A stretch of DNA of 20,579 bases from an uncultured Sutterella sp. (GCA_905201055.1 CAJKMT010000024.1:1-20579), one strand, 5' to 3'. Counted from the first letter of the stretch, positions 1 to 8,419 are shown. Made by a program: numbers and translations. The notes: a model not told the origin generated them from the letters alone.

Positions 1-452
1 CTGCCGATGCGGCACTGACAGTCTCGGTTCACAGCCGCCGTGCACTTTACAAGGTCATGGAAGTTTTATCTTTTTACCCGGGGCTCAAAGTGGTGCTGCA
101 TGCGTTTGCGGGCTCTTTGGAAGAAGTCCGGCAGGCTGAAAAAAGGGGCTATTTCCTGGGCGTGGGCGGTGCAGTCACTTATGAAGGAAGTAAACGCGTG
201 CGGGCTGTGGCTAAAGAGGCCGCGCCCGACAGTCTTGTGCTTGAAACGGACGCACCCGATATGGCGCCCGCCTTTGCTGCCGCACAAGGATCCGATCCGA
301 CTTTTCTGCCTCGTTATCTTGATGTGATTGCCCAACTTCGGAGCCAAACACCTGAAAACTTGGCTGAGGTCATCTTTGAAAATTCTCTCAGAGCCTTTCC
401 CAAACTTCTCGGTGTGATTGAAGGTCGGAAAAACTTCGTTGCAAATCCTTGA
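1..452 (+). CDS. TatD-family metal-dependent hydrolase, C-terminal part
   Basis: This is the C-terminal ~150 residues of a TatD-type TIM-barrel nuclease; the reading frame is open from base 3 and the start lies outside the window. TatD proteins are metal-dependent DNases/RNases or D-aminoacyl-tRNA-related hydrolases in the cytoplasm. Visible family hallmarks are VTVHSR-like VSVHSRRA near the left edge, LHAFAGSLEE (the conserved HAFSGS metal-site histidine), GYFLGVGGAVTY, and LVLETDAPDM with the catalytic/metal-binding aspartate. The C-terminus LAEVIFENSLRAFP matches the usual last helix. It ends at a TGA and is followed by a hairpin and then ndk. Assignment to TatD rather than the paralogues YcfH or YjjV cannot be made from a fragment. 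Confidence 0.9.
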   Translation, partial: ADAALTVSVHSRRALYKVMEVLSFYPGLKVVLHAFAGSLEEVRQAEKRGYFLGVGGAVTYEGSKRVRAVAKEAAPDSLVLETDAPDMAPAFAAAQGSDPTFLPRYLDVIAQLRSQTPENLAEVIFENSLRAFPKLLGVIEGRKNFVANP

Positions 453-465
453 CTTGATTGATCTT

Positions 466-491
466 TCAAGCACCGAAAAATCGGCGCTTGA
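466..491 (+). terminator. Hairpin after the TatD-type gene, possible terminator
   Basis: An 11-base-pair stem (466-476 with 481-491) has one A/C mismatch and closes on an AAAA loop, 13 bases after the stop codon. No T run follows directly, so it may act as a weak terminator or a 3'-end stabiliser. Confidence 0.4.
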
Positions 492-608
492 GGCTCGCTC
501 TTTCTGCTAAAATGCCACCTCGAAATGATCCTGCGGGATTGTCTTTAAATTGTCGCGGGCGACATAAGTTGCCCTGTGTTTTATTTTTAACTTCATTGGG
601 GAAATACA

Positions 609-1061
609 ATGGCTATTGAACGCACCCTTTCCATCATTAAGCCGGATGCCGTCGCCAAGAACGTCATCGGTCAAATCTACACGCGTTTTGAAAACGCCGG
701 TCTTCGCATCGTTGCCGCTCAAATGCGTCAATTGTCTCAAGCCGAAGCCGAAGGTTTCTACGCTGTTCACAAAGAACGCCCCTTCTTTAAAGATTTGGTT
801 GCTTTCATGACCTCCGGTCCCGTGATGATTCAAGTGTTGGAAGGCGAAGGCGCCATTGCCAAGAATCGTGAATTGATGGGCGCCACCGACCCGAAGAAGG
901 CCGCTCCCGGCACGATCCGCGCTGATTTCGCACAAAGCATCGACGCCAACGCTGTTCACGGTTCCGACGCTCCGGAAACGGCTGCCGTTGAAATCGCTTA
1001 CTTCTTCCCGACCTTGGCTATTTGCGAACGCAAGTGCTGCGGTTGCTGCTGCGATAAGTAA
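609..1061 (+). CDS. ndk: Nucleoside-diphosphate kinase with cysteine-rich tail
   Basis: Cytoplasmic enzyme that moves the gamma-phosphate from ATP to other (deoxy)nucleoside diphosphates through a phosphohistidine. The 150-residue protein starts AIERTLSIIKPDAV, carries RELMGATDP, GTIRADFA and the active-site motif NAVHGSDA with the catalytic histidine. The ATG at 609 has a GGGGA ribosome-binding site about 8 bases upstream. Bacterial Ndk is usually ~141 residues and ends near EICPR; here the chain continues after ICER with KCCGCCCDK, adding five cysteines in a nine-residue extension. The gene is flanked by a hairpin upstream and tandem terminators downstream, so it is probably monocistronic. 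Identity is certain; the role of the tail is unknown. Confidence 0.98.
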   Translation: MAIERTLSIIKPDAVAKNVIGQIYTRFENAGLRIVAAQMRQLSQAEAEGFYAVHKERPFFKDLVAFMTSGPVMIQVLEGEGAIAKNRELMGATDPKKAAPGTIRADFAQSIDANAVHGSDAPETAAVEIAYFFPTLAICERKCCGCCCDK

Positions 1062-1069
1062 TGTCTTTT

Positions 1070-1122
1070 AGGACGAGGCCCGGCACCATCACCTCCATTT
1101 CTCGTCGGGTTTCGTCCTTTTT
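1070..1122 (+). terminator. Rho-independent terminator of ndk (first of two)
   Basis: A 13-pair stem (1070-1082 with 1106-1118, including two G-U pairs) is followed directly by a T run to 1122. It starts 9 bases after the ndk stop codon. Confidence 0.8.
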
Positions 1123-1126
1123 CTGT

Positions 1127-1152
1127 CGAGTCGCCTGCGGGTGACTCGTTTT
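1127..1152 (+). terminator. Second tandem terminator before rlmN
   Basis: A compact 9-pair stem (1127-1135 with 1140-1148, one G-U pair) closes on a TGCG loop and is followed by TTTT. It lies only 28 bases upstream of the rlmN start, so it may insulate rlmN from ndk or act as an attenuator-like element. Confidence 0.65.
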
Positions 1153-1179
1153 GTACATTAAGAGGTCTTTTTTTTCAAA

Positions 1180-2319
1180 GTGATAGCTCAAAATTCTGAT
1201 CGTGTGAATCTGTTGGATCTGGACCGCGAGGGACTGGTTGCTTTTTGTGAGCAAATGGGCGAAAAGCGTTTTCGCGCCATCCAGCTTCTGAGATGGATTC
1301 ATCGCCACTGCGAGGGTGATTTTGAAAAAATGACCGATTTGGCCAAAGCCTTTCGCGCCAAACTGATGGATCGCACAGAAATCCGCGCGCCTTCACCCAT
1401 CTGGGATAAAAAAAGCACAGACGGCACCCGAAAGTGGCTTTTTGATGTCGGCAACGGCAATGCCGTAGAAACGGTTTTTATTCCTGAAGATGACCGCGGC
1501 ACTCTTTGTGTGTCTACGCAGGCGGGCTGCGCCATGGGATGCCTTTTCTGTTCAACGGGCAAGCAGGGCTTTAACCGCAACCTGAAAACCTCAGAAATTA
1601 TCGGTCAGCTCTGGCACGCGGAAAAGACGCTTCGTGAGGATCTCGGGGTGACCGATCCTGCTGATCGGGTAATCAGCAATGTTGTTTTGATGGGAATGGG
1701 CGAGCCTCTTCAAAATCTTGACAATGTCGTGGCGGCTTTAAAGCTGATGCTCGATGACAACGCCTATGGTTTAAGCAGACGGCGTGTCACGGTTTCCACC
1801 TGCGGACTTACGCTTCAGATGGATAAACTTGCTGCGGCTGTTCCCGTGGCATTGGCTGTGTCGCTGCACGCGCCCACCGATGAGCTTCGCGATCAGATCA
1901 TGCCGATTAACCGCAAGCACCCGCTTGCCGATCTGATGGCCGCCTGCAAGCGCTACTTGGCTCACGCTCCGCGTGACTACATCACTTTTGAATATATTTT
2001 GTTGGGTGGCGTCAACGACCGAATCGAACACGCCAAGGCTTTGGAGAAGCTCGTTAAGGGAGTCTCCTGTAAATTCAATCTGATTCCCTTTAATCCGTTT
2101 CCCGACAGCGATCTTCGAAAACCTGACCCCAAGGATGTGAAGGCCTTTCAGGACTATCTCATGGGGCAGGGGATTGTGACCACGGTTCGAAAGACCCGAG
2201 GTGACGATATCGACGCCGCTTGCGGTCAGCTCGCAGGAAACATTAAGGATAAAACGCGACGAGCCGAGCGGCTCGCACTGCAAAAAGCCCAGGCCACTTT
2301 TCTTGTGAAGGAGGACTGA
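1180..2319 (+). CDS. rlmN: Dual-specificity RNA methyltransferase RlmN
   Basis: Radical-SAM enzyme that methylates C2 of adenosine 2503 in 23S rRNA and of A37 in some tRNAs. The 379-residue protein has the radical-SAM cluster motif CAMGCLFC (cysteines at about 117, 121 and 124), the SAM motif GMGEPLQN at 173-180, and the C-terminal cysteine at ~348 (AACGQLA) corresponding to the methyl-carrying cysteine. The start is a GTG with an AGAGG element about 15 bases upstream, which is a long spacing; an alternative GTG at 1204 would give VNLLDLD directly, matching the usual N-terminus, so the start is the uncertain part. It leads the core gene run and its 3' end contains the strong ribosome-binding site of ispG. 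Confidence 0.96.
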   Translation: MIAQNSDRVNLLDLDREGLVAFCEQMGEKRFRAIQLLRWIHRHCEGDFEKMTDLAKAFRAKLMDRTEIRAPSPIWDKKSTDGTRKWLFDVGNGNAVETVFIPEDDRGTLCVSTQAGCAMGCLFCSTGKQGFNRNLKTSEIIGQLWHAEKTLREDLGVTDPADRVISNVVLMGMGEPLQNLDNVVAALKLMLDDNAYGLSRRRVTVSTCGLTLQMDKLAAAVPVALAVSLHAPTDELRDQIMPINRKHPLADLMAACKRYLAHAPRDYITFEYILLGGVNDRIEHAKALEKLVKGVSCKFNLIPFNPFPDSDLRKPDPKDVKAFQDYLMGQGIVTTVRKTRGDDIDAACGQLAGNIKDKTRRAERLALQKAQATFLVKED

Positions 2320-2323
2320 GCTC

Positions 2324-3586
2324 ATGCAGGTTTTCAAGTCACGTCATCAGACTCATACGGTTCATGTTCGGTATGCCGATAACGACGTCACGATCGGCGG
2401 TCAGTCGCCTGTTCGCTTGCAGTCGATGACCAATACAGCCACGGCTGACGTTGATGCCACCGTTAAACAGATTGTTGAACTTCACCGCGCAGGCAGTGAA
2501 TTGGTTCGCCTGACGGTTAATACGCCTGAGGCAGCTCGGGCGGTGGTGAGCATTCGCGAAAAGCTTGATGCGATGAACTGCAGCGTGCCTTTAGTCGGCG
2601 ATTTTCACTACAACGGTCATAAACTCTTGACCGAAGTTGTTGAGTGTGCGGCGGCATTGTCAAAGTATCGCATCAATCCGGGCAATGTCGGTAAGGGTGA
2701 GCGGGGAATGGAAAACTTTGCCCGCATGATTGAAGTGGCACTTGAACACGATAAGCCCGTGCGTATCGGAGTGAACGGCGGGTCGCTCGATCCGCAGATT
2801 CTTGAACGCATGCTTGAAGAAAACCGTAGGGCCGGTCTGCCCGAGACACCCTCCGAAGTTCAGCTTCATGCGATGGTGGCTTCCGCTTTAGAAAGTGCAC
2901 GAGAAGCAGAAAAACTCGGTTTGGCGGCTGATCACATTGTGCTTTCTGCCAAGGTTTCTGCCGTGCAAGATCTTATCGCTGTGTATCGGGAACTCGCCTC
3001 AAAATGCGATTATGCTTTGCATTTGGGATTGACCGAAGCCGGCATCGGCACCAAAGGTGTGGTTGCAAGCAGTGTGTCCATGGGGACGCTTTTAGCTGAA
3101 GGCATCGGTGATACGATTCGAGTGAGCATCACGCCCATGCCGGGAGCGGCGCGCACCGAAGAAGTCCGCGTCGCGCAGGAACTGTTGCAGACAATGGGGC
3201 TTCGCGCCTTTAGTCCTCTTGTGGTATCTTGTCCGGGATGCGGTCGAACCTCAAGCGCGCTTTTCCAACAGCTTGCCTCGCAAACTCAGCGCTATTTAAT
3301 TGAAATGACGCCGCAGTGGCGTCAGAAGGCAAGCGGGTTTGAGAATATGACTGTGGCGGTGATGGGCTGCGTTGTCAACGGACCGGGCGAAAGCCGACAC
3401 GCCAATATCGGCATCAGCCTGCCGGGCAACGGCGAGTCACCGGTTGCGCCTGTATTTGCCGACGGACAAAAGATTGCGACGATTAAAGGTGAGTCGGGTG
3501 ACGCCGATTCAATCGCTGCTCGTTTTAAAGAACTGATTAACGAATACGTGCTTACGCACTACTGTCAAAAAGATACAAATCTTTGA
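2324..3586 (+). CDS. ispG: 4-hydroxy-3-methylbut-2-enyl diphosphate synthase IspG (GcpE)
   Basis: Penultimate step of the MEP isoprenoid pathway: a [4Fe-4S] enzyme that reductively converts cyclic MEcPP to HMBPP in the cytoplasm, using flavodoxin or ferredoxin. The 420-residue chain starts near RLQSMTNT, has the barrel motif HYNGH and RINPGNVG, and the C-terminal cluster domain with CPGCGRTS (C303, C306) and VMGCVVNGPGE (C349). The length matches the longer betaproteobacterial form rather than the ~372-residue E. coli one. The ATG at 2324 follows an AAGGAGG site at 2308-2314, four bases after the rlmN stop, so the two are co-transcribed. In many relatives rodZ precedes ispG; here it directly follows rlmN. 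Confidence 0.97.
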   Translation: MQVFKSRHQTHTVHVRYADNDVTIGGQSPVRLQSMTNTATADVDATVKQIVELHRAGSELVRLTVNTPEAARAVVSIREKLDAMNCSVPLVGDFHYNGHKLLTEVVECAAALSKYRINPGNVGKGERGMENFARMIEVALEHDKPVRIGVNGGSLDPQILERMLEENRRAGLPETPSEVQLHAMVASALESAREAEKLGLAADHIVLSAKVSAVQDLIAVYRELASKCDYALHLGLTEAGIGTKGVVASSVSMGTLLAEGIGDTIRVSITPMPGAARTEEVRVAQELLQTMGLRAFSPLVVSCPGCGRTSSALFQQLASQTQRYLIEMTPQWRQKASGFENMTVAVMGCVVNGPGESRHANIGISLPGNGESPVAPVFADGQKIATIKGESGDADSIAARFKELINEYVLTHYCQKDTNL

Positions 3587-3600
3587 AAGAGAGATTGACT

Positions 3601-4914
3601 ATGGCTAAAGTACAAAAAATTGCCGGTATCCGCGGAATGAATGATATTCTGCCGTCTGAAGCCCCCATCTGGGAATATTTTGAAGAATGCGCTCATGATG
3701 TGCTTCATTCTTACGGCTACAAGCAAATCCGCACGCCGATTCTGGAAGCTACCTCTCTTTTCAAGCGCGGCATCGGGGAAGTGACTGATATCGTTGAAAA
3801 GGAAATGTATTGCTTTACAGATTCCTTAAACGGCGAACAGCTCGCCCTGCGTCCGGAAAACACGGCCGGCGTCGTTCGCAGTGTCATTGAACACAATTTG
3901 ACCTATAACGCTCCTCAGCGCCTGTGGTATTTCGGACCGATGTTCAGACACGAACGTCCGCAGCGCGGCCGCTATCGTCAGTTCCACCAGCTGGGTGTGG
4001 AAGCGTTGGGCTTTAAGGGACCGGATATCGATGTCGAACAAATTCTGATGGCCCGCCGTCTTTTTGACGAATTGGAAATTCTGCCTCTTAAGCTTGAATT
4101 GAATTCCTTGGGCAATCTCGATGAGCGTTTGGCTCACCGTGAAGCACTCATTAAATATTTTGAGGCTAATCAGGATATCCTGGATGAAGACGCCAAGCGC
4201 CGTCTCTACGCAAATCCCTTGCGTATTTTGGATACGAAAAATCCGGATATGCAGCAGTTGGTTGAGGCCGCTCCGAAGCTTTTGGACTACCTCAAAGAAG
4301 ACAGTTTGGCATTCCTGCACCGTATGGAAGAACTTCTGTCGATTGCTGGCGTCGATTACACGATTAATCCGCGTTTGGTTCGCGGGCTTGATTACTACAA
4401 CCACACGGTCTATGAATGGGTCACCGATAAACTGGGTGCTCAGGCAACTGTCGGGGGCGGCGGCCGTTACGATCCGCTCATTGAAATGTTGGGCGGCCGC
4501 CCGACCCCTGCAGTCGGTTTTGCAATGGGTGTGGAACGTGTGCTGGAAGTGATGCGTGAGTGCGGATTTGAGTCTGCAGAGCCCGACACTGAAGTCTATA
4601 TTCTGCATCAGGGGGGCACTTCTCAGGGTTACGCGATGATGTTGGGTGAAATTCTTCGCGATGCCTTCTATGAAGTGATTGTGCATGCCGGTGAGGCAAG
4701 CCTCAAGAGCCAGATGAAAAAAGCTGACCAAAGCGGCGCCAAGTATGCTTTGATTTGCGGTGAAGAAGAAACTTCTCATGGTCAGGTCACTGTCAAATGC
4801 ATGTATGGAGAGCAGGGTGAACGCTTCATGAAGCAGGAAACGCTTGACTTACAGGATGCGATCCAATATTTTGTCAACCTGAATGACGCATTTTTCGAAG
4901 AAGACGAGGAATAA
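3601..4914 (+). CDS. hisS: Histidine--tRNA ligase
   Basis: Class II aminoacyl-tRNA synthetase that charges tRNA-His. The 437-residue protein has N-terminal IRGMNDILP, class II motif 2 FRHERPQRGRYRQFHQ at about 115-130, the two histidyl signatures LVRGLDYYNHTVYEW (~259-273) and AVGFAMGVERV (motif 3, ~304-314), and a C-terminal anticodon-binding domain from about residue 330. The start is ATG 3601, preceded by AAAGAGAG at 3587-3594; an upstream TTG overlapping the ispG stop would only add MKERLT and is rejected. The gap to ispG is 14 bases and to yfgM 3 bases, consistent with one operon. Confidence 0.97.
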   Translation: MAKVQKIAGIRGMNDILPSEAPIWEYFEECAHDVLHSYGYKQIRTPILEATSLFKRGIGEVTDIVEKEMYCFTDSLNGEQLALRPENTAGVVRSVIEHNLTYNAPQRLWYFGPMFRHERPQRGRYRQFHQLGVEALGFKGPDIDVEQILMARRLFDELEILPLKLELNSLGNLDERLAHREALIKYFEANQDILDEDAKRRLYANPLRILDTKNPDMQQLVEAAPKLLDYLKEDSLAFLHRMEELLSIAGVDYTINPRLVRGLDYYNHTVYEWVTDKLGAQATVGGGGRYDPLIEMLGGRPTPAVGFAMGVERVLEVMRECGFESAEPDTEVYILHQGGTSQGYAMMLGEILRDAFYEVIVHAGEASLKSQMKKADQSGAKYALICGEEETSHGQVTVKCMYGEQGERFMKQETLDLQDAIQYFVNLNDAFFEEDEE

Positions 4915-4917
4915 GGC

Positions 4918-5565
4918 ATGGCCTACGATTTACAAGAACAAGAATCATTAGACGAGTTAAAGGCATGGTGGGAAAAGTGGGGGAATTTGGTTCTCTCGGT
5001 GATCACCGTGGTGTGTCTGGCTTTTGCGGGCTACAACGGCATGAAGTGGTGGCAGCGCCACCAGGCTCAGGAAGCCGGTCTTGCCTACTCATCGCTTCAG
5101 ACGGCGATCATGCAGCAGTCTGAAGTTTCCTCAGTTGAGAAAATTGTTGATGCTTTAATTGAGGATGCGGGCTCTACCGTTTACGGTCCCATGGGGGCGT
5201 TGAGTGCTTCCCGTTACCTTGAAAGCAAGGGAGAAGCCGCTAAGGCCCAGGAGCTTTTGCATTGGGTTGTCACAGAGTCTGACCGCATCGAATATCAAAC
5301 GGTTGCTCGTGTTCGTTTGGCTGGCTTTCTGATCGATGACAAGAAGTACGAAGAGGCTGTTTCCATGCTGAGCGCCGCTCAGCCGACCGATCGTCAGATT
5401 GCTTTGGTCAATGACCGTTTGGGTGATGCCTATTTTGCTAAAGGCGATATCGTGAATGCGCGCCGTGTTTGGCAGGAAGCTCTGAAGCATCCGATTGATC
5501 CGGCATTAATGGGCTTTGTTCAGCTTAAACTTCAAGCTTTGCCTGAAGAAGAACAACAGAAATAA
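4918..5565 (+). CDS. yfgM: YfgM-type membrane-anchored TPR protein (SecYEG/BamB-associated)
   Basis: A 215-residue single-pass inner-membrane protein of the YfgM family, which in E. coli binds SecYEG and periplasmic chaperones and links to envelope stress. Residues 1-21 (rich in E, K and W, starting AYDLQEQESLDELKAWWEKW) are cytosolic, residues 22-41 form the one hydrophobic helix (GNLVLSVITVVCLAFAGYNG), and the rest is a periplasmic TPR-like helical domain with repeats around 90-200 (DDKKYEEAVSML, NDRLGDAYFAKGD). It starts 3 bases after hisS and is followed 18 bases later by bamB, the usual hisS-yfgM-bamB order. Confident on family; the exact partner is known only from E. coli. Confidence 0.9.
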   Translation: MAYDLQEQESLDELKAWWEKWGNLVLSVITVVCLAFAGYNGMKWWQRHQAQEAGLAYSSLQTAIMQQSEVSSVEKIVDALIEDAGSTVYGPMGALSASRYLESKGEAAKAQELLHWVVTESDRIEYQTVARVRLAGFLIDDKKYEEAVSMLSAAQPTDRQIALVNDRLGDAYFAKGDIVNARRVWQEALKHPIDPALMGFVQLKLQALPEEEQQK

Positions 5566-5583
5566 AACTATAAGGTTTTTATC

Positions 5584-6693
5584 ATGAAAAAAACACTTTT
5601 GGCTTTGGCGGCCGCGGCAGTATTGGCCGGCTGCAGCTCTCCGAGTTCTCAAGCGCCTACCGAGCTCGAAGACTACAACTCCATTGCTGAACCTGATGTG
5701 GTTTGGTCCAAGAGTGTGGGCGAGAGCTTGACGAATTATCTTGTGCCGTCCGTGGTCGGCAGTTCTGTGTACGCAGCCGGTGACAACACTGTGTATCATC
5801 TTGAAGCAGAATCCGGCGATGAAGTCTGGAGTTACGATACCGATGCGCCGATTGCCGCCGGTGTCGGCAGTGACGGCTACATCGTGGCGGTCGGTACTGC
5901 CAAGGGTGAGCTCGTTGTGCTTGATGCCGAAGGCAAAAAACTTTGGTCGACGTTCCTGACAAGCGAAATGGACGCCATTCCCTTGGTCGGTAACGGTTTG
6001 GTTGTTGTCCGCACGGCCGATACCCGTGTGACCGCTTTTGATGCCATGACCGGTGAGCAGCGCTGGCGCTATCAGCGTCAGGCTCCGTCGCTCACAGTCA
6101 AGAATGCTTCGGGCATGATTTTCTTCGGCCCGATGATTCTGGTGGGCCAGAGCAACGGCTACTTGCTGGGTCTTTCTCCCGAGGGACGCCCGGTGTGGCA
6201 AGCCTTGATTTCTGAAGCCCGCGGCATCACCGAAGTCGAACGCCTTGTGGATATTCTGGGTACGCCCATGGTTGATCGCGATTTGCTCTGTGCCTCGGCT
6301 TTCCAAGGGCGCCTCGTGTGCATGGACGCTCAAAACGGTCAGCTGCGCTTTACGCATGATGTGACGGCGATGACGCCGCCTGCTGCCGATGAACGCTTTG
6401 TCTTTGTCGGCAATACCGCCAGCGAACTTTACGCTTTTGACCGTGTGCGCGGTTACCCCGTGTGGAAAAACGATAAGCTGAAGTGGCGCGGTGTGCGTTC
6501 CATCACGCCGATGTCTGGCGTTGTGGCTGTCGGCGACAGTGAAGGCTATATCCAAATTCTTAACCCTGAAAGCGGCGATATCATCGGTCGCACGCATTTG
6601 AGCGGTGCGATTGTTTCGCCTGCTCAGCCTTATAAACAGGGTGCTATTTTCCAAACAGAAGAAGGCGAGGTAGCCTTCATCAAGGTGCAGTAA
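5584..6693 (+). CDS. bamB: Outer-membrane assembly lipoprotein BamB
   Basis: Beta-propeller lipoprotein of the BAM complex, which folds outer-membrane proteins; it sits on the periplasmic face of the outer membrane. The 369-residue precursor has a short signal peptide and lipobox LAGC with the lipidated cysteine at 17. PQQ-like propeller blades recur through the protein, with the characteristic W/Y-containing strands GDEVWSYDTD, GKKLWSTFL, GEQRWRYQ, GRPVWQAL, and YPVWKND, and a final blade ending GEVAFIKVQ. An AAGG ribosome-binding element lies about 9 bases before the ATG. It follows yfgM by 18 bases and der starts 3 bases after its stop. Confidence 0.95.
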   Translation: MKKTLLALAAAAVLAGCSSPSSQAPTELEDYNSIAEPDVVWSKSVGESLTNYLVPSVVGSSVYAAGDNTVYHLEAESGDEVWSYDTDAPIAAGVGSDGYIVAVGTAKGELVVLDAEGKKLWSTFLTSEMDAIPLVGNGLVVVRTADTRVTAFDAMTGEQRWRYQRQAPSLTVKNASGMIFFGPMILVGQSNGYLLGLSPEGRPVWQALISEARGITEVERLVDILGTPMVDRDLLCASAFQGRLVCMDAQNGQLRFTHDVTAMTPPAADERFVFVGNTASELYAFDRVRGYPVWKNDKLKWRGVRSITPMSGVVAVGDSEGYIQILNPESGDIIGRTHLSGAIVSPAQPYKQGAIFQTEEGEVAFIKVQ

Positions 6694-6696
6694 AAC

Positions 6697-8046
6697 ATGC
6701 TTCCTGTGATTGCATTGGTCGGACGCCCGAATGTCGGTAAGTCCACATTGTTTAACCGCTTGACTCGTTCGCGCGACGCACTCGTGGCGGATTTCCCGGG
6801 TCTTACACGAGATCGCCAATACGGCGAAGGTCGTGTGGGTCCGCGTCCCTACATTGTGGTGGATACGGGCGGCTTTGAACCTGTGAAAAGTCAGGGTATT
6901 GTCAAAGCGATGGCGAGCCAGGCAGAGCTTGCGATTGAAGAAGCCGATGTGGTGATTTTTGTGGTTGACGCACGAACGGGGCTTACACCTCACGACGAGC
7001 GCATCGCCAATCACTTACGCCGTACGCATCGTCCGGTGATTCTGGCTGTCAATAAGGCTGAAGGTTTGGATTCCGTGCATGCCGCCGAATTCTACGAATT
7101 GGCAATGGGCGAGCCCAATATGATCTCCGCCGCCCACGGGCACGGCGTGCACAACATGATTGAGCTTGCGCTTGCGCAATGCCCTGAAGAAGAAATTCAG
7201 CTCATCGATGATGAAGAAAGCGAAGAGGGGAAGGCTCCACGCATTAAGGTCGCTGTAGCAGGGCGGCCCAACGCCGGTAAAAGCACGCTCATCAATGCCC
7301 TTTTGGGAGAAGAGCGTCTTATTGCCTACGATATGCCGGGCACAACCCGTGACTCGATTCGCGTGGACTTTGAGTATGACGGCCGCGACTATGCGCTGAT
7401 CGATACAGCCGGTCTTCGCCGCAAGGGTAAAGTTTTTGAGGCTATTGAAAAGTTTTCCGTGGTGAAAACTTTGCAGGCAATTGCCGACTCCAACGTGGTG
7501 ATTCTGGTGCTTGATGCCAAGGAAGGCATTGCCGAGCATGATGCCCATATCGCAGGTTACGTGCTTGAAAGCGGTCGTGCATTGGTGGTGGCCATCAATA
7601 AGTGGGACGCGCTTGACAGTTATGAACGAAGCCGAATTGACGAAGAGATGGAGCACAAGCTGCACTTTTTGAATTGGGCTCGACAGATTCATATTTCCGC
7701 TTTAAAGCGCAACGGTTTGAATCATCTGATGAAAGCCGTGTCGGATGCTCATGCGGCGGCATTTGCAAAACTCTCGACGCCGAAATTGACTCGAGCGCTT
7801 ATTGAAGCAGTGCAGCGTCAGTCGCCGCCCAGAGTCAAGGGTGTGCGTCCGAAATTGCGTTACGCTCACCAGGGCGGGCAGAATCCTCCCGTTGTGGTGA
7901 TTCACGGCAACAGTCTCCAGGCCGTGCCCGATAGCTACAAACGCTATCTGGAAGGGTGGTTCAGAGATCAGTTCAATCTGGCGGGTACACCTCTGAGGAT
8001 TGAATTTAAGATCAATAAGAATCCCTACGTGGAGAAAAAGGATTAA
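6697..8046 (+). CDS. der: Ribosome-assembly GTPase Der (EngA)
   Basis: Tandem GTPase needed for maturation of the 50S subunit. The 449-residue protein contains two G domains: the first with GRPNVGKST at 9-17, DTGGF and NKAEG; the second with GRPNAGKST near 189, DTAGLRRKGK near 238 and NKWD near 299. A C-terminal KH-like domain follows (about 350-449: KLRYAHQGGQNPPVVVIHGN, the typical Der ending IEFKINKNPY). Length and motif order are canonical; the NKAE instead of NKxD in domain 1 is a common variant in betaproteobacteria. It is the last of the tightly spaced genes; hfq follows after 70 bases. Confidence 0.97.
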   Translation: MLPVIALVGRPNVGKSTLFNRLTRSRDALVADFPGLTRDRQYGEGRVGPRPYIVVDTGGFEPVKSQGIVKAMASQAELAIEEADVVIFVVDARTGLTPHDERIANHLRRTHRPVILAVNKAEGLDSVHAAEFYELAMGEPNMISAAHGHGVHNMIELALAQCPEEEIQLIDDEESEEGKAPRIKVAVAGRPNAGKSTLINALLGEERLIAYDMPGTTRDSIRVDFEYDGRDYALIDTAGLRRKGKVFEAIEKFSVVKTLQAIADSNVVILVLDAKEGIAEHDAHIAGYVLESGRALVVAINKWDALDSYERSRIDEEMEHKLHFLNWARQIHISALKRNGLNHLMKAVSDAHAAAFAKLSTPKLTRALIEAVQRQSPPRVKGVRPKLRYAHQGGQNPPVVVIHGNSLQAVPDSYKRYLEGWFRDQFNLAGTPLRIEFKINKNPYVEKKD

Positions 8047-8088
8047 ACTAAACGGCAGGTGTTCGATTGTCGGGCAACCTAACAAGAA

Positions 8089-8104
8089 GGCGTGATAAAA
8101 CGCC
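8089..8104 (+). promoter_or_regulatory. Small hairpin in the hfq leader
   Basis: A perfect 5-pair stem GGCGT/ACGCC closes on a six-base GATAAA loop and ends at 8104, directly against the GGAG ribosome-binding site (8106-8109). Hfq autoregulates its own leader in some bacteria, so this could influence translation. That is inference. Confidence 0.3.
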
Positions 8105-8116
8105 CGGAGAATAAAA

Positions 8117-8353
8117 ATGACAAATAAAGGCCAACTTTTACAAGATCCGTTCCTTAACATTTTGCGCAAGGAACATATTCCGGTATCCATCTATTTGGTC
8201 AATGGCATTAAGCTTCAAGGCCAAGTGGAGTCGTTCGACCAATACGTGGTTCTGCTTCGCAACACGGTAACCCAAATGGTTTACAAGCATGCGATCAGCA
8301 CGGTGGTGCCGACCAAGCCCGTGAACATGCCTCAAGCCGAAGACGCTGAGTAA
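8117..8353 (+). CDS. hfq: RNA chaperone Hfq
   Basis: Sm-like hexameric RNA chaperone that pairs small RNAs with mRNAs. The 78-residue protein has the full Sm core: LLQDPFLNILRKE (with the conserved Q and D of the proximal, sRNA-binding face), Sm1 VNGIKLQGQVESFDQYVVLL, and Sm2 VYKHAISTVVP. It has a short C-terminal tail of about ten residues ending in the acidic tip AEDAE, a known feature of Hfq that helps displace RNA. The ATG follows GGAG. A strong terminator sits 26 bases after the stop codon, between hfq and hflX. Confidence 0.98.
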   Translation: MTNKGQLLQDPFLNILRKEHIPVSIYLVNGIKLQGQVESFDQYVVLLRNTVTQMVYKHAISTVVPTKPVNMPQAEDAE

Positions 8354-8379
8354 TCGAACAGATTGTTAAGTGATTCCAA

Positions 8380-8419
8380 AAGAGTGTGCCGGGTATAGAG
8401 TGCTTGGCACGCTCTTTTT
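8380..8419 (+). terminator. Rho-independent terminator between hfq and hflX
   Basis: An 11-pair stem (8380-8390 with 8406-8416, one G-U pair) with a 15-base loop runs into TTTTT ending at 8419, only 11 bases before the hflX ATG. Confidence 0.8.

Noticed and set aside
3583..3600. Start of hisS at the TTG overlapping the ispG stop
   Set aside because: It adds only MKERLT; ATG 3601 has its own AAAGAGAG site and gives the standard N-terminus.
5506..7014. Long open frame on the minus strand (502 codons)
   Set aside because: It runs antisense through bamB and der, shares no recognisable family motif, and arises from codon bias of the real plus-strand genes. The same applies to 3826-4779 opposite hisS.
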